A stretch of DNA of 64,000 nucleotides, taken from positions 1 through 64,000 of the forward strand of contig LCAT01000002.1 of assembly GCA_000996695.1 (NCBI GenBank), read 5' to 3'. The notes beneath the pieces are model-generated. The model was given only the letters and a program-made list of their open reading frames with translations, had not been told where the DNA came from and searched no databases. The position numbers and the translations under genes were made by a program. Source of the DNA: a candidate division TM6 bacterium GW2011_GWE2_41_16 (GTDB lineage Bacteria; Babelota; Babeliae; Babelales; Babelaceae). Shown here in pieces: positions 8,365 through 15,317 of this stretch. Every line of letters begins with the position of its first letter. Position 1 is the stretch's first letter.

Positions 8365-8637
8365 TTACATTACCATATCGCGCAGAGCTTTGCCTGGCTT
8401 GAATTTTGCAACTTTTTTAGCAGGAATTTGCATTTTCTTGCCTGTTGCAGGATTTACACCAACGCGGCTTTTGCGTTTTAATACACTAAATGTTCCAAAA
8501 CCTGTCAAAACAACTGATTTGCCTGTTTTGAGTGTTTTGCCTACTGAATCGATGAAAGCTTCAAGAGCTGCTTTGCATGCTGACTTAGGGAGCTTTGCCG
8601 TTTTTGACATATGCTCAATTAATTTTGCCTTGTTCAT
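8365..8637 (-). CDS. hup: HU family DNA-binding protein
   Basis: A 90-residue HU/IHF protein that bends and compacts DNA as a dimer. It starts MNKAKLIEHMSK at 8637 after AGAGGAAG, has the hydrophobic core SVVLTGFGTFSVLKRK, the DNA-binding arm with the near-invariant RVGVNPATGKKMQIPAKKV (intercalating proline in the NPATG turn), and ends KFKPGKALRDMV. Length and sequence fit HU exactly. A longer reading from 8694 lacks a ribosome site. The gene stands alone, with a hairpin at 8304-8334 downstream and two tRNA genes upstream on the same strand. Confidence 0.96.
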   Translation of the reverse strand: MNKAKLIEHMSKTAKLPKSACKAALEAFIDSVGKTLKTGKSVVLTGFGTFSVLKRKSRVGVNPATGKKMQIPAKKVAKFKPGKALRDMVM

Positions 8638-8757
8638 AAGACTTCCTCTAACAAAAATTTTCGAGAACTGATCATCCGAAAACACGGACAACACGCACTA
8701 CTGATGCTACACTAGGAAGAAGAAAAATTTTTGTCAAATTTCTTTTTAAACATTTTT

Positions 8758-8844
8758 TGGTGCCGAGAGCCGGACTCGAACCGGCACAGGATTACTCCCG
8801 AAGGATTTTAAGTCCTTTGCGTCTACCGATTTCGCCACCTCGGC
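8758..8844 (-). tRNA. tRNA-Leu (UAA)
   Basis: On the minus strand the sequence folds with acceptor GCCGAGG, a D arm containing GGTAGACGC, anticodon arm AAGGA-CTTAAAA-TCCTT with anticodon TAA, a long variable arm (CGGGAGTAATCCTG) as in class II tRNAs, T arm GGTTCGAGTCC, discriminator A and an encoded CCA (8758-8760). Confidence 0.95.
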
Positions 8845-8887
8845 ATAACGAAAAACCATGACAAAAAATTTTTTTCAAATAATGATT

Positions 8888-8962
8888 TGGAGGCGGCACC
8901 CGGATTCGAACCGGGGCATAAGGGTTTTGCAGACCCTTGCCTTACCACTTGGCTATGCCGCC
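8888..8962 (-). tRNA. tRNA-Cys (GCA)
   Basis: The minus strand reads GGCGGCA acceptor, D arm with AAGTGGTAAGGC, anticodon arm AAGGGTCTGCAAAACCCTT with anticodon GCA, T arm GGTTCGAATCC, discriminator T and an encoded CCA. It lies just upstream of tRNA-Leu and may share its transcript. Confidence 0.95.
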
Positions 8963-9002
8963 GCCTCATTCTTAAAATATCAAACCACGCAACCAGATTA
9001 GC

Positions 9003-9503
9003 TTACTTGATAAGTTTTAGCAAATCTTCTGCGTTAATTTTTTTAACAGCAGATGGAGCTGTAGCTTCTTCTGCTGGCTTTTGTACTTCGAGTGAGAGGT
9101 ATTCTGCTTGTGCAGGGCCTTCTACTACGAATTCTGGATTTTTCTTAGAAAGTTGGAACCATTCTGCCATGCCGCCTTCGTATGCAGCAACGTCAGTGAA
9201 ACCTTTTTCTGCTAACATTTTTGCAGTATCAGAGCTTGCGGTGCACAGAGCATTTGAGCAATACAGAACGATCGTTGCGTCTTTAGCCCATTTTTCAGCT
9301 TCTGCTGCAAGTTGGTCCATCGTTACATTGATAGAACCCTTGATGTGTGCATCATCATACATAGCTTTATCAAGAACGTTCACTACCAATACCGTTTTTT
9401 TAGTTTCGGTTGGTTGTGCTTGTGAAGCTACTTCTTCTTGTTTTTTGCCCCAGCAGCCTGCAAGAAGAACACATGACGAAAGCGCAATGATCATACGTTT
9501 CAT
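9003..9503 (-). CDS. Rhodanese-domain lipoprotein
   Basis: The 166-residue protein starts with a lipoprotein signal: MKRMIIALSSCVLLAGC, with lipobox LAGC at residues 14-17. After a short linker comes a single rhodanese-like fold: VNVLDKAMYDDAHIKGSINV (the DxxxYxxGHIxGAxxI region), a strand and loop IVLYCSNALCTAS with a cysteine at the active-site position, and AAYEGGMAEWFQL, the usual end motif. Rhodanese domains carry persulfide or act as regulatory folds; the envelope location suggests periplasmic thiol or sulfur handling, which is inference. The C-terminal 40 residues are Ala/Glu/Lys-rich and end in NAEDLLKLIK. It follows the signal peptidase genes on the same strand. Confidence 0.87.
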   Translation of the reverse strand: MKRMIIALSSCVLLAGCWGKKQEEVASQAQPTETKKTVLVVNVLDKAMYDDAHIKGSINVTMDQLAAEAEKWAKDATIVLYCSNALCTASSDTAKMLAEKGFTDVAAYEGGMAEWFQLSKKNPEFVVEGPAQAEYLSLEVQKPAEEATAPSAVKKINAEDLLKLIK

Positions 9504-9533
9504 AAAAGAAACCCTTTTGAAAATAAAAAATGA

Positions 9534-10442
9534 TTAAACTACCCGTTGCATCCAACGGTTCCAACGAATTCTCTTAAAAAAATCTATCGGGTGCTTTATT
9601 AACTCAACGATCCACCACGATTCTGCACTATCAAGAGACCACAGTCTAAAGATAATACGACCATGAATCAATGAGCCTTTTAAAATTCCCCAACCGCGTG
9701 AGTCAAAACTTCCCTTGCGATTGTCACCCATAACCCAATATTCATTCGCACCCAGCGAGACGTCAAAGACATCTTCTGAAGCACCAACCTCTGGTCTACG
9801 CAGTTTTTCGATAAACGGACCTTTTACCGTGCGCTCTTCGCTCATGCAATAGAACGGTTGCGCGGCGTACGGCTTGCTTTCATCGAACGAACGATACTCT
9901 ATACTTTTACCAAGAAGATGCTGATTACGCAAAAAATATTCCCATTTTTCGCGATATTGCGCATCGCATGTCCACAGAGCTATGAGAGGATACTTATTCA
10001 CGTAAGGCTCATCAAGCTTGATTCCATTACGATACACCACAGCTTTGCCGTCTTCAAGCCTGCCTTGCACGTGATCACCAGGAATACCTATAACACGTTT
10101 TGTCCAATTTGATGGTCCACCGATAAGAGGCACACCGGCATATTGCGATGACAAAGGTATGCTCACATACCGTTGCACAAAATTCATGAATTTGTTCGAT
10201 GCATACGAATAAGTCGGATCAAGAAACGAAATAATATTGCCGCGTTTAATCGGGGTAAAAAGCACGGTAAACTTGTCAGCAAAAAAACGCTCGCCTTGAA
10301 GCATGGTCGTTTCCATCGAGCCGGTCGGCACCTGGTATAAACCAAAACCCCATGTGCGCAGCACAAACACAAGCAAAAACAACAATAGCAGTTGTACTCC
10401 AAAAGACTGCGCGTCAAACCAAGTTCTTGCACGTGTAAACAT
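9534..10442 (-). CDS. lepB: Signal peptidase I, second copy of a tandem pair
   Basis: This enzyme cleaves signal peptides on the outer face of the inner membrane. The 302-residue product starts at ATG 10442 (AAAGGG before it), has one N-terminal membrane helix (about residues 16-35), the catalytic serine at Ser42 in PTGSMETTM and the general-base lysine at Lys115 in NWTKRVIGIPGD, followed by the GDNR…DSRGWG box. It aligns without gaps to the upstream neighbour through at least residue 120, has the same total length, and shares the tail ESW-IVELIKHPIDFFKR. A recent tandem duplication is therefore likely. The large set of exported proteins in the window gives a possible reason for two enzymes with different preferences. 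Confidence 0.94.
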   Translation of the reverse strand: MFTRARTWFDAQSFGVQLLLLFLLVFVLRTWGFGLYQVPTGSMETTMLQGERFFADKFTVLFTPIKRGNIISFLDPTYSYASNKFMNFVQRYVSIPLSSQYAGVPLIGGPSNWTKRVIGIPGDHVQGRLEDGKAVVYRNGIKLDEPYVNKYPLIALWTCDAQYREKWEYFLRNQHLLGKSIEYRSFDESKPYAAQPFYCMSEERTVKGPFIEKLRRPEVGASEDVFDVSLGANEYWVMGDNRKGSFDSRGWGILKGSLIHGRIIFRLWSLDSAESWWIVELIKHPIDFFKRIRWNRWMQRVV

Positions 10443-10482
10443 GTGTATCCCTTTAATCAGCAAAATAGTATTGCTCAAAATT

Positions 10483-11391
10483 CTAAGACACTCGTTGCAT
10501 CATGCGATTCCAACGAATTCTTTTAAAAAAGTCTATCGGATGTTTGATAAGCTCAACAATCGGCCATGACTCGGCACTATCAAGCGACCATATTCTAAAC
10601 AAAACGTGCCCGTGAATCAGAGAACCTTTCAAAGGACCCCAACCACGTGAGTCCCAGCTACCCATACGATTGTCACCCATGAGCCAGTATTCGTCAACCC
10701 CAAGCTCACGATCAAAAATATCTTTAGGCGTTGGCGTCCCAGGTTTGAGCATTTTTTCTATAAAATTTCCTTGAATAATTCTATCAGTACTGAGGTGATA
10801 AAACGGCTGCTCTTCATACGCCTTACTTTCATCATATGAACGATGAGCAATGTAATCATCCAACAAATACTGATTACGTGAAAAATATTCCCAATCGCCT
10901 GTATGCTCGTCCATACGCTTCCATACCGCAATCAACGGATATTTATTCAAGTATGGCTCATCAAGTTTTTTGCCATTAAGGTACACGACCGGCTTACCGT
11001 CTTCGATCATACCTTGAACGCGATCACCGGGGATACCTATGACACGTTTAGTCCAGTTTGATGGACCACCAAAAATTGGAATAACACGATACTGAGGAAA
11101 AAATGGAAGACTCACATATTTTTGTATAAACAACGTCAATTTGTTTGATGAATACGGATACGTTGGATCAAGAAAAGTGATGATATCGCCGCGGTTAATC
11201 GGTCTAAACAGTACCGTAAATTTGTCAGCGAAAAAGCGCTCGCCTTGGAGCATCGTGGTTTCCATCGAACCGGTCGGCACTTGGTATAGTCCAAAACCCC
11301 ACATACGCAAAAGATATACGATGAACAAAAGAATACAAATTTGTGTTGTCGAAGATCGAGCATTGTACCAGTTACGCGTGCGATTAAACAT
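10483..11391 (-). CDS. lepB: Signal peptidase I, first copy of a tandem pair
   Basis: This is also 302 residues long, from ATG 11391 after AAGGG. Ser42 (PTGSMETTM) and Lys115 (NWTKRVIGIPGD) form the catalytic dyad, an N-terminal membrane helix lies at about residues 17-34, and GDNRMGSWDSRGWG is the conserved C-terminal box. It differs from its neighbour mainly in the first 30 residues, the loop around residues 95-107 and the middle of the substrate-binding region. Forty bases separate the two genes, and both lie downstream of the M23 peptidase gene, so the three are probably one transcript. Both copies keep all catalytic residues, so neither is obviously decayed. Confidence 0.94.
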   Translation of the reverse strand: MFNRTRNWYNARSSTTQICILLFIVYLLRMWGFGLYQVPTGSMETTMLQGERFFADKFTVLFRPINRGDIITFLDPTYPYSSNKLTLFIQKYVSLPFFPQYRVIPIFGGPSNWTKRVIGIPGDRVQGMIEDGKPVVYLNGKKLDEPYLNKYPLIAVWKRMDEHTGDWEYFSRNQYLLDDYIAHRSYDESKAYEEQPFYHLSTDRIIQGNFIEKMLKPGTPTPKDIFDRELGVDEYWLMGDNRMGSWDSRGWGPLKGSLIHGHVLFRIWSLDSAESWPIVELIKHPIDFFKRIRWNRMMQRVS

Positions 11392-11409
11392 ATATACCCT
11401 TACCAAATG

Positions 11410-12345
11410 TTATCGAAGATAATAGAACGGATTGACAGGCTTACCATACGCTGCAACTTCAAAATGTAAATGGGACCCATCGCCACCGCGACGTTTACGC
11501 ACATTTCCTGTTGCACCAACCCGCCCAATGGCCATTCCCTCTTTTACCGTTTGACCTGATTTCACCAAAATACTGTCTAAATGAGCGTATCGTGTTTTAA
11601 ATTTTTTATTATGCACAAGAACAACCGTTTTCCCGTAACCACCACTTTCGCCAGCCTCAAGCACGGTTCCGCTTGCTGCTGCATGCACTGCAGTACCCTT
11701 AGTAGCTGCCATATCAATACCATGGTGGAAACCCCATAACCCGTTATTTTTTTTACGCGGACCGAATGGCGAGCTCAACCAGAAAATGCCTCGATTAATA
11801 GGCAAAACAAAAAATGGTTCACGGCTGATTGGCTCAGACAGCGCTTGCTCTCGTTGCAATGTAGCATACGATACTACATGATGACGACGACGCTTACGTA
11901 ATCGTTTTACATTGATTTTTTTTGTACCGTTCTTTTGAACAAATGATGTATCGTACAAACTTCCGACAGCCTCGATAAAAGACGCTGGTTTATGTTGCGC
12001 TACCACAAAAGATCGCGCAGAATCCCGAAGATATTTTGTTGATCGATTGACGGCAACAAATTCATCCTCCGTCTCGTCACGCGACGAGACGACTTTAGAC
12101 TCCCCCGTCTCAGGCAGCGTTGCTTCCTCCTCTTCCGTCGCAACATCAAAGTTCTTTTTCATAGCAAGCAGATAATTGTTGTAGTCCTCACGCAAAAGCT
12201 CGAACTCAACAATTTGCTGCTGAAAATAGCGATACTCATAAAAAAGAACGACGCTCAGCACGCAAGGCAACGCCCAGAGGAGCGCTCCAATCAAAAATGT
12301 ACGTTTGCTCAAAGAAAATAAAGATCGTATGTCAAAATTTTTCAT
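11410..12345 (-). CDS. M23 (LytM-type) peptidase, membrane anchored
   Basis: The product would cut peptidoglycan cross-bridges or, if inactive, activate amidases in the envelope. An N-terminal membrane helix (about residues 18-38) is followed by a short coiled coil, an acidic linker and an Arg/Lys/His-rich stretch. The C-terminal LytM domain has FHHGIDMAA, which supplies the first zinc ligands (H-x3-D), and SHLHFEV, which supplies the last (HxH). Both motifs are complete, so it should be catalytically active. The ATG at 12345 lies inside the end of rlmN (stop at 12332-12334), giving a 14-base overlap; GTG at 12351 is an alternative start. The signal peptidase pair follows within 20 bases. Confidence 0.9.
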   Translation of the reverse strand: MKNFDIRSLFSLSKRTFLIGALLWALPCVLSVVLFYEYRYFQQQIVEFELLREDYNNYLLAMKKNFDVATEEEEATLPETGESKVVSSRDETEDEFVAVNRSTKYLRDSARSFVVAQHKPASFIEAVGSLYDTSFVQKNGTKKINVKRLRKRRRHHVVSYATLQREQALSEPISREPFFVLPINRGIFWLSSPFGPRKKNNGLWGFHHGIDMAATKGTAVHAAASGTVLEAGESGGYGKTVVLVHNKKFKTRYAHLDSILVKSGQTVKEGMAIGRVGATGNVRKRRGGDGSHLHFEVAAYGKPVNPFYYLR

Positions 12346-13471
12346 TGTCACACTTTTTGCATCTGGATCGTTGATTTCGAGAACATTTCGATTGCATACA
12401 GTGGGTACGCGTTCCCACTTTACCTAAAAAAGCCTCTCGACGCAATGCAAACTGCCCGCACCCACCATCCACATCTGTTCCGGCGCTTCTACGAACCGTT
12501 ACCCTTAAACCTCGATCTATTAATACTTTTATAAACAGATCCATTTGGGCAGCAGTCGATGGTTGAGCATCAAAAGTAGCAGTAGGATTGTACGGAATAA
12601 GATTTATCAAAACATGCAAGCCCCGCAATATTCTTGCAAGCTCATGGGCATGCTCCTCCGTGTCATTTATACAACACAACATAATGTATTCGATCGTTAT
12701 ATGATCGCGCGGTTTAATATGCATTTTTTTTAGATCAGCAAGTACAGCTGCCAACGGGTACCCGCGATTAACGGGCATATACTCGGACCGCTGAGCACCG
12801 GTCGGAAAGTGTAGCGACAGCGCAGGCCGCACGCCAAACTTATTGATCACCTCAGAAAAAGCCGGCACGATCCCAGCGCTCGAAATCGTTATGCGAGCTG
12901 GTGCAAGACCAACAGCCTTTTTATCAAGCAACAGATCAAGAGACACTTCAAGAGCCTCGCGATTCAACAGCGGCTCACCCATGCCCATAAACACGATGTT
13001 AGATACTTTTTCTCCGGTGAATGACTCAGCGGCAAGAACCTGGCCTATGATTTCAGCAGCCTCAAGATTGCGAATAAACCCGATCTCTGAGCCCGTGGCG
13101 CAAAAACGGCACTTGAGCGGACAGCCTACCATCGAGGACACGCATAATGTTCTACGATCTTGCACGCGCATAAGAATTGATTCTATCAAGCGGCCATCTT
13201 GAGCCTTGAGCAAAAACTTTGTTGAGCCATCCGCAGAATCCTGGGTTTGGTCAACCTGTGGAAGAGTTATCTCAAAATACTGTGCAAGCACATCACGATC
13301 TGACTGGCTCACATTGGTCATGGCTGCAAAATTGAACGTGTGTTTTTTGTATATCCACTCAAAAATTTGGGTTGCACGAAACTTGGGTAAACCAAGCTCC
13401 GCAACAGCGTCACAAAAAACTTGGTACGTAAGATTGAGAATATTTTGTTTAGGTGTCATGGGTATCTTCAT
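12332..13471 (-). CDS. rlmN: 23S rRNA / tRNA methyltransferase RlmN
   Basis: RlmN is a radical-SAM enzyme that methylates C2 of A2503 in 23S rRNA (and A37 of some tRNAs). The 379-residue product has the 4Fe-4S motif CPLKCRFC (CxxxCxxC), the GMGEPLLN motif that binds the SAM amino group, SAGIVP, the LSLHFP strand, and the second catalytic cysteine in DGGCGQFA. These features distinguish RlmN/Cfr from other radical-SAM proteins. The last 30 residues, rich in Cys, Lys and Arg, are an unusual addition. The gene overlaps the start of the M23 peptidase gene. The start at 13471 has no clear ribosome site; an ATG at 13459 preceded by GAAG is possible. Confidence 0.93.
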   Translation of the reverse strand: MKIPMTPKQNILNLTYQVFCDAVAELGLPKFRATQIFEWIYKKHTFNFAAMTNVSQSDRDVLAQYFEITLPQVDQTQDSADGSTKFLLKAQDGRLIESILMRVQDRRTLCVSSMVGCPLKCRFCATGSEIGFIRNLEAAEIIGQVLAAESFTGEKVSNIVFMGMGEPLLNREALEVSLDLLLDKKAVGLAPARITISSAGIVPAFSEVINKFGVRPALSLHFPTGAQRSEYMPVNRGYPLAAVLADLKKMHIKPRDHITIEYIMLCCINDTEEHAHELARILRGLHVLINLIPYNPTATFDAQPSTAAQMDLFIKVLIDRGLRVTVRRSAGTDVDGGCGQFALRREAFLGKVGTRTHCMQSKCSRNQRSRCKKCDNEKF

Positions 13472-13547
13472 AAAATTATGGTTATTGAACGCACATCACC
13501 AAGTTTTGCACACGTAATATTATACAAAACGTCACAACCAATGGCTT

Positions 13548-13603
13548 GTGTGCGCGTGCCTAAAATAGTGCGGTCCTCAAAGACGCACCATGGCTAATGC
13601 CAT
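13548..13603. repeat. Partial repeat B
   Basis: The reverse complement reads ATGGCATTAGCCATGGTGCG and continues nearly identically to 48026-48080 (shared GTGCGTCTTTGAGGACCGCA). The fragment ends with the palindrome ATGGCTAATGCCAT (13590-13603) and sits between rlmN and the small membrane-protein cluster. Confidence 0.65.
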
Positions 13604-13634
13604 AAAAAGATCAGAGCCCGAAATACGAGCTCTG
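13600..13634 (-). terminator. Terminator of the small membrane-protein cluster
   Basis: On the minus strand, arms CAGAGC and GCTCTG (13629-13634 and 13612-13617) are followed by GATCTTTTTAT, a typical intrinsic terminator 50 bases after the last gene of the cluster. Confidence 0.65.
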
Positions 13635-13686
13635 CAATTTAGAGGCACTTTTTGTAAGTCTATACCCAATTTTTAGAAGCGAGAAA

Positions 13687-13971
13687 TTATAAAAGGCCAC
13701 CGCATTTAAATGGAAAAAGCCCGCAAAATATTAAAAATAGTGCACCAGCGGCAATAATAAATGCACAAACAGCTAAAACACGTATCATCATGTACACTTT
13801 CGATGCACGTAACTGATAGAATAGTTTCCACTCAGGCTTACTTGCATCAATACGGTTCATTCCCTCCTTGAGTATTGCCAATTGTCGATACAAAGCACAT
13901 GATGTCAAACCAAAAAAAATGGCCACACAGAGAAAAAGAATACCGTGAAAAAGCACGTCCGAACTACACAT
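13687..13971 (-). CDS. Small two-helix membrane protein (paralogue family, member 1)
   Basis: I do not recognise this 94-residue protein. It has a hydrophobic helix at about residues 7-28, a polar cytoplasmic loop containing IDASKPEWKLFYQLRA, and a second long hydrophobic segment at residues 60-85. AAGGAG lies seven bases before the ATG. The loop motif IDASK-EWK-FYQ recurs in the gene at 14846-15118, which shows the two are paralogues despite little similarity elsewhere. It is the last of four consecutive small membrane genes on this strand and is followed by a terminator. Confidence 0.8.
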   Translation of the reverse strand: MCSSDVLFHGILFLCVAIFFGLTSCALYRQLAILKEGMNRIDASKPEWKLFYQLRASKVYMMIRVLAVCAFIIAAGALFLIFCGLFPFKCGGLL

Positions 13972-14009
13972 AACACTACTCCTTTTTTAACGAACAAAAA
14001 TTGATCACT

Positions 14010-14318
14010 TTAAACCAAATGGATTACATACAAAAAATTAATAAATAACTTAGATATAAAAAAAAACATATAACCTATAAAAAAAGACCCACTTAAAACG
14101 ATAAGCGTAGCAAACAAGAGATAAACCACATAAGAACTAAAGTAAGCAGTTTGTAAAAAAAAATATTTTAAACGTGAAATATCTGCAGCTTTGCGCGCTT
14201 TATCCACGACCTTATTTAGGTGAAAAAATCCGTAAGTCGCAGCAACTAACACGATTAAATAAATAATAAAAACAAAAATACCAAGCAATAATTCGCCAGC
14301 AGAACCAAATTTCAACAT
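14010..14318 (-). CDS. Small membrane protein (paralogue family, member 2)
   Basis: The 102-residue unknown has a hydrophobic helix at residues 8-30, a short basic segment (HLNKVVDKARKAADISRLKYFF) and a long hydrophobic C-terminal half that could hold two helices. AAAGGAG precedes the ATG. Its layout (helix, charged loop ending in an aromatic-rich motif, helix pair) is the same as members 1 and 4, although the loop motif is only loosely kept. It is 38 bases from its downstream neighbour, so co-transcription is likely. Confidence 0.78.
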   Translation of the reverse strand: MLKFGSAGELLLGIFVFIIYLIVLVAATYGFFHLNKVVDKARKAADISRLKYFFLQTAYFSSYVVYLLFATLIVLSGSFFIGYMFFFISKLFINFLYVIHLV

Positions 14319-14355
14319 ACCCTCACTCCTTTTTTTAACTCACAAAACACCAATG

Positions 14356-14586
14356 CTACACCACATAATAGTGCACAATCATAACGCTCAAAAGCAAGAG
14401 CGTTACTGCAACTCCTATCATATACAGTACGATCCAAAAAATTTTCGTTGGCCTATCTTGAGCAACATTCAAGACTCGATCAATGCGATAAAGCGCAAAC
14501 CCTAATGCTATGCAAAAAAACACAACAAACGCATTGAAGTAGATATTTTTTGGTATATATACATGCACGAAATCGACAAAGTTCAT
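14356..14586 (-). CDS. Small membrane protein (paralogue family, member 3)
   Basis: From the ATG at 14586 the product has 76 residues, with hydrophobic helices at about 15-35 and 49-72 joined by a charged loop (YRIDRVLNVAQDRPTKIFW). The frame stays open back to a GTG at 14688, but that extension would be encoded by the long palindrome at 14628-14680 and is probably not translated in the ancestral gene. No strong ribosome site precedes either start. The layout matches the neighbouring small membrane proteins. Function is unknown. Confidence 0.6.
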   Translation of the reverse strand: MNFVDFVHVYIPKNIYFNAFVVFFCIALGFALYRIDRVLNVAQDRPTKIFWIVLYMIGVAVTLLLLSVMIVHYYVV

Positions 14587-14627
14587 AAAAACTTTCGGTA
14601 TATTTTTTAGAAAAAAATCATGATGAT

Positions 14628-14680
14628 TTATGGTGGACACGGCCGCGGCGTTTATCCGCCGCAGCTCGTGTCCACCATAA
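14628..14680. repeat. Long inverted repeat upstream of a small gene
   Basis: Fourteen-base arms TTATGGTGGACACG and CGTGTCCACCATAA enclose a second stem GCGGCG/CGCCGC. The GC-rich sequence stands out from its AT-rich surroundings. A related sequence with the GCGGACACGAG motif occurs at 54093-54104. Confidence 0.75.
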
Positions 14681-14733
14681 TCTTGCACTTATATGATTTT
14701 GGCATAGATGGCTCATGTATTATGTCACCAGGT

Positions 14734-14845
14734 CCAGCCGTCGCCAAGGCTATGGCTGGCAGGCAAGGGGGCCATGAATCATGAATTCTTTTTCATCAAG
14801 TCAAGGGCTGGGCCCTTGCGGGTTAAGGGCAGCGCCCTACCCTTG
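14734..14845. repeat. Mosaic hairpin module (short copy)
   Basis: Contains the class III hairpin (arms CCAGCC at 14734-14739 and GGCTGG at 14754-14759), then AAGGGCTGGGCCCTT and AAGGGCAGCGCCCT mini-hairpins reaching the stop codon of the gene at 14846. The same blocks recur at 17567-17690, 49925-50170, 51643-51985, 53936-54300, 56095-56190 and 58782-59095. Confidence 0.7.
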
Positions 14846-15118
14846 TTACCAATTGCGAAAAATGAGTACGAATGTCAATATTGAAGCAGTAAACATGGCT
14901 AAAATTGATAGTATTGCATAGAACCACGATCCAACATATGCTACAAACGCTATTATTTGATAGAATGTTTTCCACTCAATCTTGCTTGCATCGATAAGCT
15001 CAATGCGCCCCTTAAGCCACACCCAAAAGCAAAATAGTAAATACGACAGCAACGCGTTACCCAGGGCCGAAAGCACGAGCATAATACATATTGAACCAAT
15101 TGACTGAGGCATTAACAT
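14846..15118 (-). CDS. Small membrane protein (paralogue family, member 4)
   Basis: From ATG 15118, preceded by AAAGGA at seven bases, the product has 90 residues. A hydrophobic helix (about residues 8-35) is followed by LKGRIELIDASKIEWKTFYQ, the loop motif shared with member 1, then a long hydrophobic stretch (about 56-86). It is the first gene of the four-gene cluster. The longer reading from 15199 has no ribosome site. Tandem small membrane proteins of this kind can be holin-like, stress or envelope proteins; nothing here decides between those. Confidence 0.78.
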   Translation of the reverse strand: MLMPQSIGSICIMLVLSALGNALLSYLLFCFWVWLKGRIELIDASKIEWKTFYQIIAFVAYVGSWFYAILSILAMFTASILTFVLIFRNW

Positions 15119-15235
15119 GACAAGATCCTTTCCATCAAAAAAACAATCTGTACTGCATATAGTGTAATCTGCTGAAACATGCACAATCGAGAGTATCAAT
15201 ATTGTGCACGTAAAATCAAATAATACTTAAACAAT

Positions 15236-15265
15236 TTGACTTTCTGAAAATAACATCTTTAATCT
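15236..15265 (+). promoter_or_regulatory. Sigma70-like promoter of topA
   Basis: TTGACT (15236-15241), an 18-base spacer and TAATCT (15260-15265) precede topA by about 50 bases. Confidence 0.5.
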
Positions 15266-15317
15266 ATGTTAATAGCATACAAAAAAAGGATCTTTAAACC
15301 CTGAAAATGAGACACGT

